Below are positions 62,205-64,000 of a stretch of 64,000 bases of DNA, piece after piece. The stretch comes from Limnohabitans sp. B9-3 (GTDB taxonomy: Bacteria; Pseudomonadota; Gammaproteobacteria; Burkholderiales; Burkholderiaceae_C), in NCBI RefSeq assembly GCF_002778325.1, contig NZ_NESI01000003.1, positions 186,001 through 250,000 of the forward strand, given 5' to 3'. Numbering within the stretch: the first letter of the stretch is position 1; each line of letters starts with the position of its first letter. The notes beneath the pieces were generated by a model, which worked only from the letters and a program-made list of their open reading frames with translations, made no database searches and was not told the DNA's origin. A program made the position numbers and the translations under genes.

Positions 62205-62804
62205 TTAAACCCCCAGTTTACGGGCCACAAAATCTAAGCGGTCTTGACCCCAGAACATCTCGCCATCGACCACATAGCTGGGGGCGCCAAAGAGATGTGC
62301 ATCAATCGCTCGCTGCGTGTTGTGCGAGTATATGGCCTGAACTTCAGGGGTTTGTGCGTTGGCCATGCAGCGGGCCTCTAGGCCACATTCGTGCAGCAAC
62401 TCCGTGAGTACTTGTGCATCGGCGATGTTGCGTTGTTGCACCCAAACGGCGTGAAACACGGCACTTGTGTAAGCCATGGCGGCTTGCGTACCGTGCTGCT
62501 GATTCACCGCAATGATGACGCGTGAAGCATCGTCGCCTGCCACCGGGAAAAATTGAGGTTCGACATTCAGGGGCATGTTCAGTGCTTGGCTGAACCGCGC
62601 CAACTCCAGCAGCCGGTATTGTTGGCGCTGTGGTGCACGTTTACCCAAGGGCAGTCCGCCAGAAACGGCAAAAACTTGGCCGAAGTCCACGGGCATCACG
62701 TGCAGCGTGGCACCGGCTTGGGTTGCTAAATTCCAGATGCGTTGATGACCCAAATAGGCCCAAGGGCTTTGTGCGGCGAAGTAGTAATCGATGGTGTGTT
62801 GCAT
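62205..62804 (-). CDS. 2-hydroxychromene-2-carboxylate isomerase-like (DsbA-family kappa GST)
   Basis: 199 residues with the kappa-GST/HCCA isomerase fold: 'YYFAAQSPWAYLGHQRIW' puts Ser13 where the family activates glutathione, and 'LFGAPSYVVDGEMFWGQDRLDF' is the conserved C-terminal end. No CxxC is present, so it is not a thiol oxidase. Related enzymes act in naphthalene degradation, but no other degradation gene is adjacent, so the substrate is open. Confidence 0.88.
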   Translation of the reverse strand: MQHTIDYYFAAQSPWAYLGHQRIWNLATQAGATLHVMPVDFGQVFAVSGGLPLGKRAPQRQQYRLLELARFSQALNMPLNVEPQFFPVAGDDASRVIIAVNQQHGTQAAMAYTSAVFHAVWVQQRNIADAQVLTELLHECGLEARCMANAQTPEVQAIYSHNTQRAIDAHLFGAPSYVVDGEMFWGQDRLDFVARKLGV

Positions 62805-62831
62805 AGATCAGGGAAGGTTCAAAAGAAATGA

Positions 62832-63065
62832 TCAGTAATGGGGTGGCAATTCGTCGCGCAAACTACGAAATGAACCGCTACCACCGTCGGGGGTTTGCAA
62901 GCGCAATTGGCTCACCTCGCGAAGCAAGGCATCAATTTGTTCTTGTTGGCGAAAAATGGTTTGGTTCAATTGTTCCACCAAGTCTTCGGTGAAACTGGCC
63001 TTGATTTCAAGGTCCATCAAGCGCTGGTCAATGGCTGTGTGTGTTTCCATGGCTGTATTGGACAT
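62832..63065 (-). CDS. slyX: SlyX-family protein
   Basis: 77 residues from the ATG at 63065. 'IDQRLMDLEIKASFTEDLVEQLNQTIFRQQ' (a continuous coiled coil, quoted only in part: DLEIKASFTEDLVEQLN) and a C-terminal 'SLRDELPPHY' match SlyX. The function is unknown. It is 20 nt after the coiled-coil membrane protein gene. Confidence 0.92.
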   Translation of the reverse strand: MSNTAMETHTAIDQRLMDLEIKASFTEDLVEQLNQTIFRQQEQIDALLREVSQLRLQTPDGGSGSFRSLRDELPPHY

Positions 63066-63085
63066 CAAACCCGCGCTTCTTCTCG

Positions 63086-63691
63086 TCACTTGTGCGAATC
63101 CCTTGGGCCCATGGCTGCAAGTTTGGCTCGCAGATTTTCGAGTTCACGTTGGTAGCCTTCAGCATCCCCGTAATCGACAAAGCCGGTGTAGTAGGGGTGA
63201 GCCACCAACAGCTTGCGTGCGTGTTTGATGGGGCACCAGTATTGCTCGGTACGGGCCACCACTTCGCGAGCGTACGACATCAAGCCGTTGCCATAAGAAC
63301 AATAGGCGCAGTTGATTTTTTCAATCAAATTCAAATAGGCAAGGTGGGTGCGGTCATACACAAAATAATCACTGCGCACCACGCGTGTGATGCCATAGGC
63401 GCGAAAGCAAATGTGTTGATAAATCGTGACGGCGATGTCCAGCAATAGCATGGGAAAAATCAGGCTGTAAATCACGGGTGCTGTCAACACACTGAGCCAG
63501 TTGGCACTCAGCATGTAGTGCAGCAAACCCGTTTTAAAGCGCTTGTGTTGGGCCAAGATCTCTGCTTCGAACTGAATTCGTTTCTCTTCGAAATCCGCTT
63601 GCAATTCGGCACGTCGCGTTTTCATGACTTGCTCGATTTCGGACTCCATTTGTCCGATGCGATCTAACAATTCTGCGATTTTTGGGTTCAT
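63086..63691 (-). CDS. Coiled-coil membrane protein of unknown function
   Basis: 201 residues. The N-terminal ~55 residues are a charged coiled coil ('MESEIEQVMKTRRAELQADF'), followed by one or two hydrophobic helices (about 58-100), then a soluble domain with two close Cys ('NCAYCSYGNGLMSYARE') and 'WCPIKHARKLLVAHPYYTGF'. I do not recognise a named family, though such proteins seem common in Burkholderiales. The CxxC could bind metal or heme. It is divergent from the small basic protein gene. Confidence 0.7.
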   Translation of the reverse strand: MNPKIAELLDRIGQMESEIEQVMKTRRAELQADFEEKRIQFEAEILAQHKRFKTGLLHYMLSANWLSVLTAPVIYSLIFPMLLLDIAVTIYQHICFRAYGITRVVRSDYFVYDRTHLAYLNLIEKINCAYCSYGNGLMSYAREVVARTEQYWCPIKHARKLLVAHPYYTGFVDYGDAEGYQRELENLRAKLAAMGPRDSHK

Positions 63692-63788
63692 AAAGGTCTC
63701 GATTCAAAGTCATTATGAGTCGGCTCGGGCTAAAATAGCAGGCACATGTGGCCTAATTAGGGGCTTTAACTTTTTATTTGGAAATCTC

Positions 63789-63959
63789 ATGGGAAACAAA
63801 ATCGTCACCGAAGCGGATCGCAAGCGTTCACCTAAGCCTATCGCTTTGCCTGGCACCTCGTTGCCAACAATGGGCAAAGGTCAGCGCATCAGCTTGGAGC
63901 GTGGTGTTGCAACGCGTAGCAAAAAGAACCCAGGCAAGCGTTCTTCTAAAGGCGGTTAA
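63789..63959 (+). CDS. Small basic protein, possibly ribosome- or nucleic-acid-associated
   Basis: 56 residues from the ATG at 63789, starting MGNKIVTEADRKRSPKPIAL. The C-terminal half ('MGKGQRISLERGVATRSKKN') is rich in Lys, Arg and Gly. It recalls small ribosome-associated peptides such as bTHX but I cannot identify it with confidence. A promoter-like TAAAAT lies at 63733-63738 (GGGCTAAAATAGC). The gene is followed by what seems the left half of a terminator. Confidence 0.6.
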   Translation: MGNKIVTEADRKRSPKPIALPGTSLPTMGKGQRISLERGVATRSKKNPGKRSSKGG

Positions 63960-63984
63960 TTCGTCCGAGTCTGCGAAGACCCAT

Positions 63985-64000
63985 AAAAAAAGCGACCTTT
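63985..64000 (+). terminator. Left arm of a probable terminator, cut by window edge
   Basis: AAAAAAAGCGACCTTT at the window end looks like the 5' arm of an AGCGACC/GGTCGCT hairpin. The other arm is outside the window. Confidence 0.35.

Overview
The window looks like a moderate-GC betaproteobacterial chromosome, most likely a freshwater member of the Comamonadaceae (Limnohabitans/Rhodoferax-like). I infer this from gene order (rpoZ-gmk-yicC beside spoT and greB; rpsT divergent from murJ; rpsP-rimM-trmD-rplS; purM/AI-2E/hda/HAD/pcnB/folK; sdhCDAB-sdhE-gltA divergent from mdh), from two tripartite-tricarboxylate (Bug/TctC) binding proteins, and from lineage-typical families such as DUF3579 and a CbiB-like membrane protein. 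I see no rRNA operon, IS element, prophage or CRISPR array. Two tRNAs are present (Arg-ACG, Ser-UGA).

Layout. 1-7.7 kb: part of a Tad/Flp pilus locus (cpaB truncated by the window edge, prepilin peptidase, Flp pilin), an AraC regulator followed by a TadE-like gene, and a tightly overlapping leftward operon of diguanylate cyclase, PAS-HD-GYP protein, TadE and a TadG-like repeat protein. A short BLUF blue-light sensor is divergent from the cyclase, followed by a Crp/Fnr regulator. 7.9-12.5 kb: tRNA-Arg, then a Bug protein, a two-subunit molybdenum hydroxylase and a ModA-like protein without a signal peptide. 12.5-20.5 kb: housekeeping (lipoprotein, greB, spoT, rpoZ, gmk, yicC, rph, rdgB, hemW, tRNA-Ser). 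20.7-25.6 kb: 2-hydroxyacid dehydrogenase, a DUF2520 dehydrogenase-like protein and a TRAP binding protein; then rdgC and two small Cys-containing proteins. 25.7-37.2 kb: a TCA-cycle block (gltA, sdhE, sdhBADC, a GntR regulator, mdh, a CitE-like lyase, a secreted protein, acnB). 37.2-42.5 kb: Bug protein, FAD monooxygenase, YkgJ-like protein, argF, argD, DUF3579. 42.6-53.2 kb: rpsT, murJ, SirB1-like, purM, AI-2E-family permease, hda, HAD phosphatase, pcnB, folK, and a DUF47-pit phosphate pair. 53.2-64 kb: rpsP-rimM-trmD-rplS, NUDIX, CbiB-like, rsgA, M48 protease, orn, a DEAD-box helicase with a long leader, an HCCA-isomerase-like protein, slyX, a coiled-coil membrane protein and a small basic protein.

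Most worth following up: (i) c-di-GMP synthesis and turnover genes fused by overlapping codons to Tad pilus genes, with a BLUF photosensor divergent from them; (ii) a 20-bp promoter signature shared by rpsT, rpsP and rplS; (iii) matching TCTTNTATAAGA sites at gntR/mdh and argD/DUF3579; (iv) terminator-like hairpins placed just in front of spoT and rdgC; (v) a Pho-box-like direct repeat in front of DUF47-pit.
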